A stretch of DNA of 64,000 bases from Rhodococcus sp. 06-462-5 (GCF_002258315.1 NZ_NOYD01000050.1:1-64000); one strand, 5' to 3'; counted from the first letter of the stretch, positions 51,091 through 59,447 are shown. Notes: generated from the sequence alone by a model not told the origin. Numbers and translations: made by a program.

Positions 51091-51341
51091 CGGCCCTCCG
51101 ATCCGTGTCGCTCGGGATGCGAGCGGCACCGCGCCCATGTTATTCGCCGTTCGCGGTCCATGTGCCCGAATAGTCCTCGCCGCGTATCAGCCTGTCCGTT
51201 GTTGTACGACGAGGGGATGTCGAGCGACGAAGAGCGCCACATTGCCCACCATCGTCACCTCGACCTGCGCGAATCTGTCGGACAGCGGAACCGTCACCAC
51301 ACCACCGTCCTGTCCTCGACACGAACGCGACCGAAGAATCG
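51091..51341. other. Gene-poor stretch with possible coding remnants
   Basis: No convincing gene. On the minus strand at 51187-51297 a short frame reads VTVPLSDRFAQVEV then TMVGNVALFVARHPLVV, protein-like but only 36 residues and with no good start. It may be a remnant. The segment should also contain the promoter of the GGDEF-EAL gene. Confidence 0.3.
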
Positions 51342-51578
51342 ATGGGTAATGTCGTCACCGAAGTGGTTGTAGCTGTTCACAAGTACGGCGATTTCATCGA
51401 CGAGAGCACTCAGCGCAGGGGAGTGGACGTCGATTCCGTCGTCGTGCTGCCAACCCCAATCAGCGTGTACGAGAAAGCAGGGTGGATCGGAACCGACGTC
51501 ACACAGGTGGACCCCACATCAGGACGAGTGGAGCGACGGCTGTTTCGGATGCTGGATGGTGAAAAGGTCGCCCGGTGA
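51342..51578 (+). CDS. Small hypothetical protein, 78 residues
   Basis: The product (GNVVTEVVVAVHKYGDFIDE, DVDSVVVLPTPISVYEKAGWIGT, then VERRLFRMLDGEKVAR) has balanced composition and beta-strand-like periodicity, unlike shadow frames. No family is recognised. ATG 51342 lacks a strong ribosome site and the frame stays open upstream, so the true start is uncertain. It is convergent with the winged-helix gene ending at 51587. Confidence 0.4.
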   Translation: MGNVVTEVVVAVHKYGDFIDESTQRRGVDVDSVVVLPTPISVYEKAGWIGTDVTQVDPTSGRVERRLFRMLDGEKVAR

Positions 51579-51586
51579 CATGGGTT

Positions 51587-51976
51587 TCAGCCCAATTCGG
51601 GTGTGGCGCCGAAGGTCGGACTCCACGTTCGGAGGGGTGGCCGTGACGACGATGGCTCCGGGTGGCCATGGGCGATGACATGAAGCTCGGCGATGTGTGA
51701 GTCGAATGCTTCTCGTCCAGCGCGTGTCAGTTTCACCCATGTCAATCTCCTCGAGTCCGAACGTGACAGCGACGCAGTCTTGTTCATCGAGACGTAGCCC
51801 GCGTCGGAGAGCGCTCTGAGATGTTTCGACAGCGACGCGTCGCTGATCTGAAGTGTGTCGCGTATGACCGCGAAGTCGATTTCGTCGATCCGGCGGAGAA
51901 GTCCGCAGACGCGCAAGCGGACTGGAGCATGGATGACGGAATCGAATCTCGGTCGGGCACCGGGATCTTCGGTCAT
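51587..51976 (-). CDS. Winged-helix transcriptional regulator (HTH_34/PF13601-like)
   Basis: The 129-residue protein has a single winged helix at about residues 10-95: RFDSVIHAPVRLRVCGLL, EIDFAVIRDTLQISDASLSKHLRALSDAGYVSM and a wing with SRRLTWVKLTRAGREAF. This matches small regulators that act on an adjacent membrane-protein gene. ATG 51976 overlaps that gene's stop (ATGA). The perfect inverted repeat at 52479-52505 upstream of the pair is a likely target. The longer frame to 52198 is a shadow. Confidence 0.85.
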   Translation of the reverse strand: MTEDPGARPRFDSVIHAPVRLRVCGLLRRIDEIDFAVIRDTLQISDASLSKHLRALSDAGYVSMNKTASLSRSDSRRLTWVKLTRAGREAFDSHIAELHVIAHGHPEPSSSRPPLRTWSPTFGATPELG

Positions 51977-52467
51977 GACCAGCTGCTTCTGGACCGACGA
52001 CCGGCGAGTTGCCGGACGCCTCCAGCGTGCAGATGGGTTCGGTACACGCCGTCGAACAGGCGGCCGCCGAACAGCACGATGACGAAGCACACGGCCTGCG
52101 GCAGAAGCACCCACCACGCCGTCAGTGACGCCACCACGCCGTAGGACACGCTCAACAGGCCGAGCACGCTGACCAGCAGTCCAATGAGAACAGCCCATCC
52201 CATCATGCCTACCGCCGCTGGCCGCACCCCGGATATGCGGGGGTACAGCAGAGTCAGTGTCACGGCTGCCGCAACCGGAAGGGTGCCGAACGCTGCACTT
52301 ACGTTGCCGTACGGCAATGCCGGTGTGCCTACGTAGAGGGCGGCGAGGGCGGCGAAGACCGGGTAGAACCAGGACGGCGCGGCGAGACGATCTGCGAGTG
52401 AGACGCGATCGGCGTGGAGCGCACCCAGCAGGTCGCGTACGGCGTCCGGCGACTGTTTGCTTTCCAT
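51973..52467 (-). CDS. Small multi-helix membrane protein
   Basis: The 164-residue product starts MESKQSPDAVRDLLGALHADRVS, an amphipathic head, then about four transmembrane helices (about 35-135) and a basic tail. ATG 52467 is chosen; upstream codons overlap the operator. It is the first gene of a two-gene unit with the winged-helix regulator, so membrane signal plus regulator, or repression of its own gene, is plausible. The function is unknown. Confidence 0.75.
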   Translation of the reverse strand: MESKQSPDAVRDLLGALHADRVSLADRLAAPSWFYPVFAALAALYVGTPALPYGNVSAAFGTLPVAAAVTLTLLYPRISGVRPAAVGMMGWAVLIGLLVSVLGLLSVSYGVVASLTAWWVLLPQAVCFVIVLFGGRLFDGVYRTHLHAGGVRQLAGRRSRSSWS

Positions 52468-52478
52468 ATCGGTAACTC

Positions 52479-52505
52479 TAACACTTGCCGCACAGGCAAG
52501 TGTTA
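52479..52505. promoter_or_regulatory. Perfect inverted-repeat operator between divergent genes
   Basis: TAACACTTGCC (52479-52489) and GGCAAGTGTTA (52495-52505) are perfect 11-bp arms around GCACA. It lies 12 bases before the leftward membrane protein/regulator pair and 43 bases before the rightward exported-protein gene, so it can control both. Confidence 0.75.
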
Positions 52506-52547
52506 CGTTCGATCCTGTCAGTACACCACGCACATCCACGGAGGGTC

Positions 52548-53021
52548 ATGAAGAAGCATCCGATCGTCACACGGTCACTCGTCCTCGCAAGCGCGGTCAC
52601 GGCGGCGATCGGCGCGGGGACCGTGCAATCGAGTGCCCAGGAAATGTACTTCTCGCCGCAGCAGCGAATCTACACTCTCGCCGAGGTGCCCCAATGTGGT
52701 GCTGGCACAGTCGATGTGGATGTCACGAGCGGATACGCGCCCAACGAGATTCGAGCGAACTTCACGACCCACCTGTACAGCCCGGCTTGGGCTGGATCAG
52801 CCGACTACGAGTGCTATCTGACGATCTATGCGGACTGGCACAACCAGGACACCGGCGCCGGCGGAACCGTCGAGCATCGTGTGGCGAGCTGGCGGTTCCA
52901 AGGCCCCAATGTGGCAAACCCTTACCTGGACATCGAGACAGGGGAGGGGCCGCTTACGGTCACCTTCAGAACAAGTGCCGCGCATTCACCGAGTCCCACC
53001 TTCGAAGTGCCGGCCCGCTGA
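52548..53021 (+). CDS. Exported protein, uncharacterised
   Basis: The 157-residue product has a Sec signal peptide (MKKHPIVTRSLVLASAVTAAIGAGTVQSSAQ, cleavage near residue 31) and a mature beta-rich domain with two Cys (CGAG and YECYL). ATG 52548 follows GGAGGG. No family is recognised. It is divergent from the membrane-protein/regulator pair and probably shares its operator; the lipoprotein gene follows 69 bases later. Confidence 0.8.
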   Translation: MKKHPIVTRSLVLASAVTAAIGAGTVQSSAQEMYFSPQQRIYTLAEVPQCGAGTVDVDVTSGYAPNEIRANFTTHLYSPAWAGSADYECYLTIYADWHNQDTGAGGTVEHRVASWRFQGPNVANPYLDIETGEGPLTVTFRTSAAHSPSPTFEVPAR

Positions 53022-53090
53022 ACGATGCCGATCGAACCAGTCGCTCACGCCGAGACGTTCGTGTCGACTACCGAAAAGAGAAGAGTAAAT

Positions 53091-53807
53091 ATGACGATTG
53101 CTCGTAAGTCCGTTGTTCTGGTTGCGACTTTGTGCGGGTTGGCTCTCGGTGGTTGTGCGAGTGGCGATTCGGACACCAGTGCCCCGCCGGAAACTACGTC
53201 TGTGCCCGCTGGGACGACGACCTCGCCCGTGGAGACGACGACCTCGCCCGTGGAGACGACCACCGAGTCGTCGGTTGTGGCCGAGCCGCCGACTCAGGGC
53301 GAGGTCGAATCGCCACAGGAATCAGCAGTCGCTCCGCCGACGCGAACGCCGGAGGAAGCAGCGGATCTGGTGCCGGGTGGTGGCGGTGCGACCTTGCAGC
53401 CGTCGTTAGACCAACCGGGCAACGTCGATCCCGCGACGTTCCGGACGGGGAGCGATAAGTACAACTTCACTTCGCCGACGGGTAACATCCACTGCGGCAT
53501 CTGGGACGCCGACGGTCCCGAGGGGCGAGTGGGATGTCAGGCCGTGGACGGCAGGAATCCCTTCGAGGGACCCCAGTGCTCGATGGCCGAAAACGACAAG
53601 GTCGCAGTTCGCGTCACCGCGGCGGGCTCGGAAAGCATGTGCACGACGCAGGGCATCTACGTGGATGCGAACGCGCCGGTGCTCGAATTCGGCCAGGTGC
53701 TGTCGGTCGAGGGCGTGGTGTGCCAGTCAGGGCCCGACGACATAATCGGATGCACAGCACCAACGGGCGGATTCACGTTCTCCCGAGGTATCAACTACAC
53801 CTACTGA
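53091..53807 (+). CDS. Lipoprotein with Thr/Pro-rich spacer
   Basis: The 238-residue protein has a lipoprotein signal with the lipobox LGGC (Cys22). A Thr/Ser/Pro/Glu-rich cell-wall spacer follows (about 23-115), containing the exact repeat TTSPVETTTSPVE. The C-terminal domain (about 135-238) contains SPTGNIHCGIW and four more Cys (GCQAV, QCSMA, MCTTQ, CQSGP, GCTAP), which suggests disulfides. ATG 53091 is chosen over the longer frame. It is likely anchored at the outer face of the membrane. The function is unknown. Confidence 0.85.
   Translation: MTIARKSVVLVATLCGLALGGCASGDSDTSAPPETTSVPAGTTTSPVETTTSPVETTTESSVVAEPPTQGEVESPQESAVAPPTRTPEEAADLVPGGGGATLQPSLDQPGNVDPATFRTGSDKYNFTSPTGNIHCGIWDADGPEGRVGCQAVDGRNPFEGPQCSMAENDKVAVRVTAAGSESMCTTQGIYVDANAPVLEFGQVLSVEGVVCQSGPDDIIGCTAPTGGFTFSRGINYTY
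53214..53255 (+). repeat. 21-bp perfect tandem duplication
   Basis: The unit ACGACGACCTCGCCCGTGGAG occurs twice in direct succession inside the Thr/Pro spacer of the lipoprotein. It is in frame, so loss or gain changes the spacer by 7 residues. Confidence 0.8.
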
Positions 53808-53854
53808 TTCGGACGTTGCGGGGTGTCGGCCAGCAGTCCACACTGGGACCCACC

Positions 53855-55006
53855 ATGACGAACTACGACCTACGCGCGAACCCACGGAAATTGCGGCCGC
53901 GGCCAGCGGTACCGCGCGAGGTGGCGATCGAGCTGACGTCCAGTGGGGTTCCTGTCGCCGAGCGCGACTTCTTCATCGAGGAGTTCCGCGGGGTCACGAT
54001 CGTGATCGCCCTTCCCGTGTTGAGCATCGCGGCGCTCGAGGCGGTGAAGCGAACGGTCGGGGAGTTCGGTACTGGTGATACGCGCTTCATTTTCGTGGTT
54101 CCGGCCGACTACGTTCCGGAAGTCGCCGCTGCAGTCGGTGGTGTGGCCATGGTGAGTGGGGCTGTCTGGAACGACGAGTCCGTCGCCCGTTTGTGGCTCG
54201 CTATCGCAGACTCGGAATGCGTCGTGATCGGGGCGGAGGCGCCCGCCGTCGCGCGCACCGCAGGCACTGTGTCTGCGAGCGTGCGGGCTTCGAAGATGGT
54301 CCTGACCGACCCGGGCGGAGGTTGGGGCGATCCTCCTCGTAGCTTCGCCGACATCGACCTGCACCGCGAGCGACTGGTCGCTCATCTGGCCGAACGGGGT
54401 CTCGACGATTTCCCGTCCGCGGCCGAGGCGGCACTTGCCGGCGGTGCATACAGCGTAAACCTGTGCCGCGGCGAGGATCTCGAATTCGAGCTGTTCACGT
54501 TCGACGGCCGGGGGACCGTCCTCACCCAGGGGCGCTACCTTCACTTGGCCTCGCTGCAGGTCGACGATTTCCCTGCGATAGAAGCGTTGGTCGCACAGGG
54601 AGTGCGAGAAGGGGTTCTCAAGCAGCGCAGTCGGATCGAGATTGCCAGGATGGCGGTCGGAGGACTCGGTGCGCGGGTGCTGCGCACCGGCCACCTCGCC
54701 GGTATCGTCGGGCTGGAGGTAGACCGTTACGCCGGAACAGGATTCGGCGAAGTGTCGGGTCTGATCACAGTCGCCGAGTTCTCCGGACTGGGAGCGGGTG
54801 GCCTGCTGATGGACGGACTGCTGGAGGTCTGCCGCACAAGGGGCATCGCGAATCTTTTCGCGGTCACCGTCAGCAGTGAAGCCGCGGAGTTCTTCGTCAA
54901 ACGCAATTTCGTCGAGGTCGGGCATCAGGATGTCCCTTCAGCGAAGTGGGAAGACTACGACGCTGAACGGCAAGAGTCTGCGCGCTGTTTTCTGCGATCC
55001 GTCTAG
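53855..55006 (+). CDS. N-acetylglutamate synthase-like protein (amino-acid-kinase fold plus GNAT)
   Basis: The 383-residue protein follows the ArgA plan. The N-terminal two thirds resemble an amino-acid kinase domain (GVTIVIALPVLSIAALEAVK at about 47; SVNLCRGEDLEFELFTFDGRGTV at about 205). A GNAT domain ends the protein: ASLQVDDFPAIEALV, GHLAGIVGLEVDRYAG, AEFSGLGAGGLLMDGLL and FFVKRNFVEVGHQDVPSAKWEDYD. In real NAGS the N-terminal part binds arginine. The acetyl-CoA loop here is GLGAGG. It is isolated from arginine genes. Activity as NAGS is plausible but not shown. Confidence 0.75.
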   Translation: MTNYDLRANPRKLRPRPAVPREVAIELTSSGVPVAERDFFIEEFRGVTIVIALPVLSIAALEAVKRTVGEFGTGDTRFIFVVPADYVPEVAAAVGGVAMVSGAVWNDESVARLWLAIADSECVVIGAEAPAVARTAGTVSASVRASKMVLTDPGGGWGDPPRSFADIDLHRERLVAHLAERGLDDFPSAAEAALAGGAYSVNLCRGEDLEFELFTFDGRGTVLTQGRYLHLASLQVDDFPAIEALVAQGVREGVLKQRSRIEIARMAVGGLGARVLRTGHLAGIVGLEVDRYAGTGFGEVSGLITVAEFSGLGAGGLLMDGLLEVCRTRGIANLFAVTVSSEAAEFFVKRNFVEVGHQDVPSAKWEDYDAERQESARCFLRSV

Positions 55007-55509
55007 GCAGATCCGTCTGAACAGTCGTGGGGCAGCGCCGGCACTGGGTTCAGTCGATTAGTTGACATAATGCTGATTATCGGCAAAACATGGGCCGCAG
55101 CTCGGAAGCTGCTTTGCTGGTCGACGTGGTGATCTGGTTGGCGTGAGCTGAAATGCCCAGCATGCGCCTACGTCGACCGTTTTACCCGCGATGAAGCAGT
55201 TTCTCGATCGTCGCGGCGGGCACTCCGTCGTTGTCCGGCGCGGCTCGTCGCTGTGAATGCATGGATCGCGTGGATTCCAACGAATCCGGGCCGTCTCTCG
55301 GGTCGCTGCTCGGACTCCCGTTGCATCACCGCGAAACGTCACAGTGACGATTTACGGTAGTGAGTGGTGGCTACAGTTAGTTCCTGTTCCACGGCGATCG
55401 TGACGCAAACAGTCATTTCGGTCGGTATCGACCGATCCAGTAGTCGAATTGCATGTTTCTGCTACTGTCCGGGAATTGCTCGGTGCAAATACCAGCCGAA
55501 GGTCACTCG
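55007..55509. other. 503-base gene-free region
   Basis: I see no coding frame with convincing character; a 94-codon minus-strand frame (55058-55342) is Cys/Arg-rich and probably chance. The stretch around 55060-55086 is AT-rich with the dyad ATAAT-GCTG-ATTAT (55067-55080). It must hold the promoter for the GGDEF gene at 55510. Confidence 0.4.
55418..55435. promoter_or_regulatory. Inverted repeat upstream of the GGDEF gene
   Basis: TCGGTCG (55418-55424) and CGACCGA (55429-55435) form a perfect 7-bp dyad around GTAT, 74 bases before ATG 55510. It may be an operator. Confidence 0.35.
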
Positions 55510-56592
55510 ATGTCTGCCGTTCGTCCGTTCGTCTCGGCCAAGGGTCGATGTATGTCGTCACAACAGCACAGGGACAACCCGGGGTCGGGGCTGCTGGATC
55601 TGGACGCGACTCGAACCGGCGTCATTCGGCTACTCGTCGGCTTGGGCACGTTGTCGATCGGTCTCATCGGATTGCTCAGCGCACCGTCCGAGGAATACAG
55701 CGGTTGGCGAGTTCATGTGGTGGTCGTGATCAGTCTGACCGCTTTTCCGGTCGCGTTGGGCTGGTTCTTGGGTCGATGGCCTGGTCCGCGTCTGCTGACT
55801 GCGTTCATCGTGTATTCGGATGTGTCGATCGCCGCCAGTCTGTTGTTGAAGGACACGACATTGACAGCGATCGGCGGCACAGTTCTGTTCGCCGTCATCA
55901 CCACTTTTGCCGTGGTGGCGGTGCCGCTACTCCCCTGTCTCGTGCACATGGTGTTCGCCACCGTCGTTCTTGCGGTGGTGGCCGTTTTGTCGGTGCGCGC
56001 AGACGTCGCCAGCGGCTGGGTCGTCGCCGCACACAGTCTGACCATGCTGTTGATGTTCGCGTCTCCACTCATTCTGGTGGTGTACGTGAGCGAGCTCCGA
56101 TCTCGCGCACGGGAGTCGCTGGTCGATCCGCTGACCGGTCTGCACAATCGGCGCGGGTTGTTCGCTGCAGTAGCTGCCACCGCGATGACAACGCCGGATG
56201 TCGAACCGAAGGTGATGTCCGCCGTCGCCGCAGATGTCGACGGAATGAAGGGCGTCAACGACAACTACGGACACCACACCGGCGACGCCGTCCTCGTCGA
56301 TGTGGCACAGCATCTGCGGGCGCTGGCGGCCAACCGCTGGATCGTCGCACGACTGGGCGGAGACGAGTTCGCGTGCATCGCCGTCGGTCGGCCTGCCGAC
56401 CTCGCTGCCCGAACTGCAGAGCTCGTAGATAGCCTGAAACAGGCCCGGATGTTGTCTGGGCTCACCGTCAGCGTCGGGTCGGCAGCGGTACACATCGACG
56501 CGGACAGTGATGTGCGACAGTCCGCGTACGACGTACTCCGTGTCGCCGACTCGGAGATGTATCGCGCGAAACGTGGTCGCTGGCCGACATGA
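55510..56592 (+). CDS. Membrane diguanylate cyclase (GGDEF domain)
   Basis: The 360-residue protein has six transmembrane helices (about 40-205) and a C-terminal GGDEF domain starting at about residue 215 with DPLTGLHNRRGLFAAV. The active site ARLGGDEFACIAV is intact, so it should make cyclic-di-GMP. No RxxD inhibitory site was clear. ATG 55510 (AAGG 8 bases upstream) is listed; ATG 55552 is also possible. It is convergent with the DUF6328-like gene. Two GGDEF proteins occur within 8 kb. Confidence 0.9.
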   Translation: MSAVRPFVSAKGRCMSSQQHRDNPGSGLLDLDATRTGVIRLLVGLGTLSIGLIGLLSAPSEEYSGWRVHVVVVISLTAFPVALGWFLGRWPGPRLLTAFIVYSDVSIAASLLLKDTTLTAIGGTVLFAVITTFAVVAVPLLPCLVHMVFATVVLAVVAVLSVRADVASGWVVAAHSLTMLLMFASPLILVVYVSELRSRARESLVDPLTGLHNRRGLFAAVAATAMTTPDVEPKVMSAVAADVDGMKGVNDNYGHHTGDAVLVDVAQHLRALAANRWIVARLGGDEFACIAVGRPADLAARTAELVDSLKQARMLSGLTVSVGSAAVHIDADSDVRQSAYDVLRVADSEMYRAKRGRWPT

Positions 56593-56628
56593 GAGTGCAC
56601 CCCGAGCGAATCTCTCACCACCGCAACG

Positions 56629-57126
56629 TCATCGAGATTTCAAGTACCACCGTGGCAGTGCCACCCACAATGCAAGGAGAAGGCTCAGCGCGACCAGTGC
56701 CGCTGCGATGCCGACGAGCGGACCTACCACGAAGTCGAACGTGAGAGCCACTACTCCCACCAGTGCGATGCCGAGCATGAACAGGCCTGCGATCGCGAGT
56801 CGATTGCCGACCCGTACGAGTACACCGACTTCTTTGTGACGGAACAGAATTCGGTGCATACCCACCGGTGCGATCAGCAGGATGGTTGCGATGATCGAAG
56901 CACTCACGGTGACCAGATACACCGCGAGGCCGAACGCAGAGACGTCGTCGAAACGTTGTTGGAACGGCAGGGTCAGCAGAAACCCGGTCAGCAGTTGTAC
57001 CCCGGTCTGTTCGACGCGCAGTTCCTGGAGTAGACCGAGCCAGTTGCGGTCGAGTTGCTGAGTAGGCGTCTCTCCCCTGGCCTGCGTGTTCCACTCGGCG
57101 TTGGGTGGGTCGGGCGCGTCGGTCAC
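56629..57126 (-). CDS. DUF6328-like membrane protein
   Basis: The 165-residue protein has a hydrophilic N-terminus (1-35), the motif NWLGLLQELRVEQTGVQLLTGFLLTLPFQQRF, and four transmembrane helices. This pattern is common next to Kef-type antiporters and matches an uncharacterised family. GTG 57126 overlaps the antiporter stop (GTGA), so the pair is coupled and could form a complex. The role is unknown. Confidence 0.8.
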   Translation of the reverse strand: MTDAPDPPNAEWNTQARGETPTQQLDRNWLGLLQELRVEQTGVQLLTGFLLTLPFQQRFDDVSAFGLAVYLVTVSASIIATILLIAPVGMHRILFRHKEVGVLVRVGNRLAIAGLFMLGIALVGVVALTFDFVVGPLVGIAAALVALSLLLALWVALPRWYLKSR

Positions 57127-58796
57127 GGACGCTCCTCGAGAGGTACCGGTTCCGTTGCCGGTCGAGGGAACGTCTCGGTTTCGGAGGTACCGAGGTCGGG
57201 GTCGAATTTCTCGCCCACGGGATTGGGGGACGTGGTGCCCACCTGATCCGCCAACTCCAATCCCGCACCTGCGTAGACATTGAACGCGATGTCCACACCG
57301 TGCTCCTTGGCCCATTGCACTTCGTCGTCGTACCGAGCCACGGCTGCGACTGTTCCACTGAACCCGGATTCGCGCAGACAGGCGAGTGCTGTGACGTTGG
57401 CACCGTGACGTGGCATCGCGAGCACGGCAATGCGGACCGACTCGGAGTGCCGCAGTTGATTCCAGAAATCGAGATCGGTTGCGTCCCCTTCGATGACTCG
57501 CAGTCCTCGATCGGCGAGGCGACGAATGCGGGGCCCGTCGTAGTCGACACCCACCACATCGAGACGGTAGTGATCGGTGAGCCTCTGATAGGCCGCGAAT
57601 CCGACTCGCCCCATCCCGATCACGACGACCTCGGCGTCGCCGGCGTCACCGGACCGTTCCTCCGGATGCAGACTGCTCTCGTCCTGCTCCGGTAATCGGG
57701 TTGCGATCTTCTCCACCATGAGGTGCCCCCGGCCGTTGACCAGTGCCGAGGCCACGAAACTCAGCGCCACGGCTATCGACATCTCGACCAGCCATGCCGG
57801 TGCCAGAAGGCCGGTCGTGACTCCGACCGAGACGACGATCAATCCGAATTCCGAATAGTTCATCAGGCTCAGCCCGGCAAGGAGGGCTGTTCGATACCGC
57901 AACTTCATCAGGGCGAACAGCGCCAGATACAAGACGGATTTGAGCGGTAGCAGAAGCACCATGAGCAGTGCGACGCCGAGACTGGGCAGGTCGGGCAACC
58001 CGGAGAGACCGATCGAGACGAAAAAGCCCACCAGCAGCAGTTCCTTGATGTGGAACAACGATCGAGACAGCTCGGACGAGGCCGGGTGTGACGCCAGCAG
58101 CACACCGATGATCAATGCACCCAGGTCTCCTTTGAGTCCCAGGGCGGAGAACAGCGCGTAACCGGGCACCAGTGCCATCACGATGCCGAACAGAGACTGC
58201 ATCTCTCCGTGGCCCAGTCCGCTCCATACTCGTCGGAGGACGCGAGTGACGGGCCACAGCAGTACCAGCGTCAGCGCCCAGGGGCTGGGCAGCGTGCCGC
58301 TGGTGACGGTCAGAAACACCACGGCAACGATGTCCTGCATCACCAGGACACCGATCGCCACGCGTCCGTAAAGGGCGTGTGACTCACCGCGTTCCTCGAG
58401 TACCTTGACCACGAAGACGGTGCTCGAGAACGACATGGCGAAGGCGAGCAATGCGATCGTCGTCAGGCTCTGTCCGGACAGCATGGCCAACCCCGCGACG
58501 GCAGCCAGCCACAGAACGGTGGTACCGACCACGACGCTGAACACCAGATGCACCGAGGTGGTCAGCCATACTTCCCGGCGCAGCAGAATACGAACGTCGA
58601 GCTTGAGACCGATGGCGAACAGGAGAAGCGTCACACCCAGATCAGCGAGCAGCTCGAGCTGGGGCACCTCACCGACGTCGAGTGCATTGATGACGAAACC
58701 GGCAGCCAGAAATCCGACCAGTGGAGGCAGCCGGACCACCATGGCAAGTCCGCCCAAACCGAAGGCGATGACGAGGTAGATCGCGGCAATTGTCAT
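57123..58796 (-). CDS. Kef-type cation:proton antiporter with C-terminal TrkA-N domain
   Basis: The 557-residue protein has about twelve transmembrane helices (residues 1-390) of the CPA2 family: RLPPLVGFLAAGFVINAL, DLGVTLLLFAIGLKLDV, AMSFSSTVFVVKVLEERGE and LGLKGDLGALIIGVLLASHP. A cytoplasmic TrkA-N (RCK) domain follows, with VVVIGMGRVGFAAYQRL and the acidic VGVDYDGPRI for NAD binding. It likely exchanges K+ (or Na+) for H+ under nucleotide control. ATG 58796 matches the family start; the longer frame is rejected. Confidence 0.92.
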   Translation of the reverse strand: MTIAAIYLVIAFGLGGLAMVVRLPPLVGFLAAGFVINALDVGEVPQLELLADLGVTLLLFAIGLKLDVRILLRREVWLTTSVHLVFSVVVGTTVLWLAAVAGLAMLSGQSLTTIALLAFAMSFSSTVFVVKVLEERGESHALYGRVAIGVLVMQDIVAVVFLTVTSGTLPSPWALTLVLLWPVTRVLRRVWSGLGHGEMQSLFGIVMALVPGYALFSALGLKGDLGALIIGVLLASHPASSELSRSLFHIKELLLVGFFVSIGLSGLPDLPSLGVALLMVLLLPLKSVLYLALFALMKLRYRTALLAGLSLMNYSEFGLIVVSVGVTTGLLAPAWLVEMSIAVALSFVASALVNGRGHLMVEKIATRLPEQDESSLHPEERSGDAGDAEVVVIGMGRVGFAAYQRLTDHYRLDVVGVDYDGPRIRRLADRGLRVIEGDATDLDFWNQLRHSESVRIAVLAMPRHGANVTALACLRESGFSGTVAAVARYDDEVQWAKEHGVDIAFNVYAGAGLELADQVGTTSPNPVGEKFDPDLGTSETETFPRPATEPVPLEERP

Positions 58797-58921
58797 GCAC
58801 GGTCCCTTTGCTGGTGGGCTGCAACCGAATCTCCAACGGAACTTTCGACATCGGCACATGCCGTCGGAGTGTCCCCAGTATCCCGGCAATACGGGTATTT
58901 CACAGTGCACGAGCCCTCACG

Positions 58922-58966
58922 CGAACGGCGATCGACGAAGCGGGTTGCTACGTCGATCGCCGTTCG
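58922..58966. terminator. Terminator hairpin downstream of the TerB gene
   Basis: CGAACGGCGATCGACG (58922-58937) pairs perfectly with CGTCGATCGCCGTTCG (58951-58966), loop of 13. It stands between the TerB stop and the antiporter start on the leftward strand. Confidence 0.75.
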
Positions 58967-58991
58967 GATCCGAAACCTCGGCTCGGGACTC

Positions 58992-59447
58992 TCAGAGCTC
59001 GAACTCGGCCGGATCGATTCCGACCGCGAAGCACGCGTTGCGCACCGCAGCCTTCTCGTGGTCGTCGAAATGGCCGTCGGCACCGCCGATGATGATGCCG
59101 ATCTGGATGACGGCTCGTGCCTGGTCGGGCTTCGACTTGAGCTTGCCGATCGTGGCTGTCGCCTCGACCTTTCCGAAGTCGAAATCTCCTTGCAGCTTGT
59201 CGCAGTACCAGTCGAACTTCTGCCGAAGCTCGTCGGGCTCGAACACTCGTAACGCCTCGTTACCGGCGATCAGAGATGCCGTCTTCTGGCGCTCGGCAGG
59301 ATCGATGGTGCCGTCGGCCGCCGCGATCAGGGCACACATGGCCATGCTGCCGTTGGCGAATTCCTTGTTCTTGAATTGGCTGGTCTTCGTCTGCAGCTGG
59401 CCGTTCAATTCCTGTGCCTTGGACTTGAGTTGATCCCAGAACGCCAT
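58992..59447 (-). CDS. TerB-family tellurite-resistance-like protein
   Basis: The 151-residue helical protein matches the TerB domain: NKEFANGSMAMCALIAAADGTIDPAERQK, VFEPDELRQKFDWYCDKL, and QIGIIIGGADGHFDDHEKAAVRNACFAVGI. The paired acidic loops (AADGTIDPAE and GADGHFDDHE) are the usual metal-binding sites. TerB proteins occur in stress and phage-defence operons as well as tellurite resistance; here it stands alone. ATG 59447 follows a GGAG site. Confidence 0.88.
   Translation of the reverse strand: MAFWDQLKSKAQELNGQLQTKTSQFKNKEFANGSMAMCALIAAADGTIDPAERQKTASLIAGNEALRVFEPDELRQKFDWYCDKLQGDFDFGKVEATATIGKLKSKPDQARAVIQIGIIIGGADGHFDDHEKAAVRNACFAVGIDPAEFEL

Noticed and set aside
58992..59447. TerB as part of a phage-defence or tellurite operon
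   Set aside because: No TerC, TerD or other ter or defence genes are adjacent; terminator-like hairpins flank it on both sides.
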